From: Phycisphaerales bacterium
GTDB taxonomy: Bacteria > Planctomycetota > Phycisphaerae > Tepidisphaerales > Tepidisphaeraceae
Reading direction: 5' to 3'
NCBI GenBank assembly: GCA_028288775.1
Contig: JAQGHP010000493.1
Span: 1 to 7,246, forward strand
DNA: 7,246 nucleotides
The position numbers and the translations under genes are program-made. Shown here piece by piece: positions 6,986 to 7,246 of this stretch. The stretch's first letter is position 1. The number at the start of each line of letters is the position of its first letter. The notes under the pieces are model-generated. The model ran no database searches. It saw only the letters and a list, made by a program, of their open reading frames with translations, and had not been told where the DNA came from.

Positions 6986-7246
6986 AACGGTGGCCCGTTG
7001 TTCCGCCCACGCGGATGCCCCGCACGAGCGGGCCTGTCAACATTCACTTTCCCCAATGCCGCCGCGCACCACCCGGGGGGGTGTGTGAACATTTGGAGCA
7101 TTGTGGTGCGCAATTCTGTCCCACCTCCTGCTCCCATCCCAGTTTTGACGCGAAAAACAAGGCCACGATCAAAACCGGAGAGCCCAATCGCCGAAATATT
7201 CGCGAATTCCGAGGAATGATCGTCCCGGCCTCTGTCCTCCTCCCGG
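6986..7246. other. Gene-free region after ettA with small inverted repeats
   Basis: No credible gene is visible; the 73-residue plus-strand frame at 6998-7219 has no ribosome site and an unstructured, Pro/Arg-rich composition. GGCCCG (6992-6997) pairs with CGGGCC (7029-7034), enclosing a smaller CCGC/GCGG hairpin (7003-7014). This could be a weak ettA terminator, but no T-run follows. A second inverted repeat lies at 7064-7111. ATTCGCGAAT (7198-7207) is a perfect 10-base palindrome near the window edge and could belong to the regulatory region of a gene outside the window. Confidence 0.4.
7064..7111. repeat. Nine-base perfect inverted repeat with a 30-base loop
   Basis: GCGCACCAC (7064-7072) and GTGGTGCGC (7103-7111) are exact reverse complements. 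The loop contains a G7 run (7075-7081). No T-run follows on either strand, so it is not a standard terminator. It could be a protein-binding site, an RNA hairpin, or chance. Confidence 0.4.

Noticed and set aside
6998..7219. 73-residue plus-strand frame after ettA
   Set aside because: It has no ribosome site, no hydrophobic or domain-like pattern, and spans an inverted repeat.

Overview
The window most likely comes from a GC-rich planctomycete, probably of the Phycisphaerae/Tepidisphaerales type. Three things suggest this. An exported glycoside hydrolase starts with an FETLEGRRLLS motif instead of a classical signal peptide. A pseudopilin-like gene has the RAFTLVELLVVIG start and FCDGH end typical of the large DUF1559/H-X9-DG family of planctomycetes. 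The intergenic DNA carries CGCAGAGACGCAGAGACGC and CGCCAAG-type repeats that I associate with planctomycete and verrucomicrobial genomes. The taxonomic call is inference; there is no rRNA or tRNA here.

Layout. Positions 1-599 contain no credible gene. They hold a large imperfect inverted repeat (about 102-311), then the leader of the first gene with a candidate promoter and a strong Shine-Dalgarno site. Positions 600-2126 (+) encode a modular GH16 beta-glucanase/laminarinase-like protein: LEGRRLLS motif, His/Pro-rich segment, beta-sandwich module, 49-residue Pro-Thr linker, GH16 catalytic domain. It ends at a near-perfect rho-independent terminator (2154-2191). Three genes then run on the minus strand. 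In order of transcription they are a cyclic-nucleotide-domain/thioredoxin-reductase-like flavoprotein (5120-3474), a pseudopilin-like gene broken by one extra base (3261-2517), and a 61-residue single-helix membrane protein (2411-2226). Divergent from the flavoprotein, 5297-6985 (+) encodes EttA, an ABC-F translation factor. The last 261 bases have no recognisable gene, only small inverted repeats.

Functionally the genes look like a loose collection rather than one system: one polysaccharide-degrading exported enzyme, one pseudopilin relic, one small membrane protein, one redox/signalling flavoprotein and one ribosome-associated housekeeping ATPase. I found no defence system, mobile-element gene, CRISPR array or biosynthetic cluster. 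The points most worth a second look are the intergenic inverted repeat, the single-base frameshift in the pseudopilin gene, the flavoprotein that lacks the CxxC redox pair, and a CGCG-(A)TTTT-CGCG motif at similar distances upstream of two exported-protein genes.
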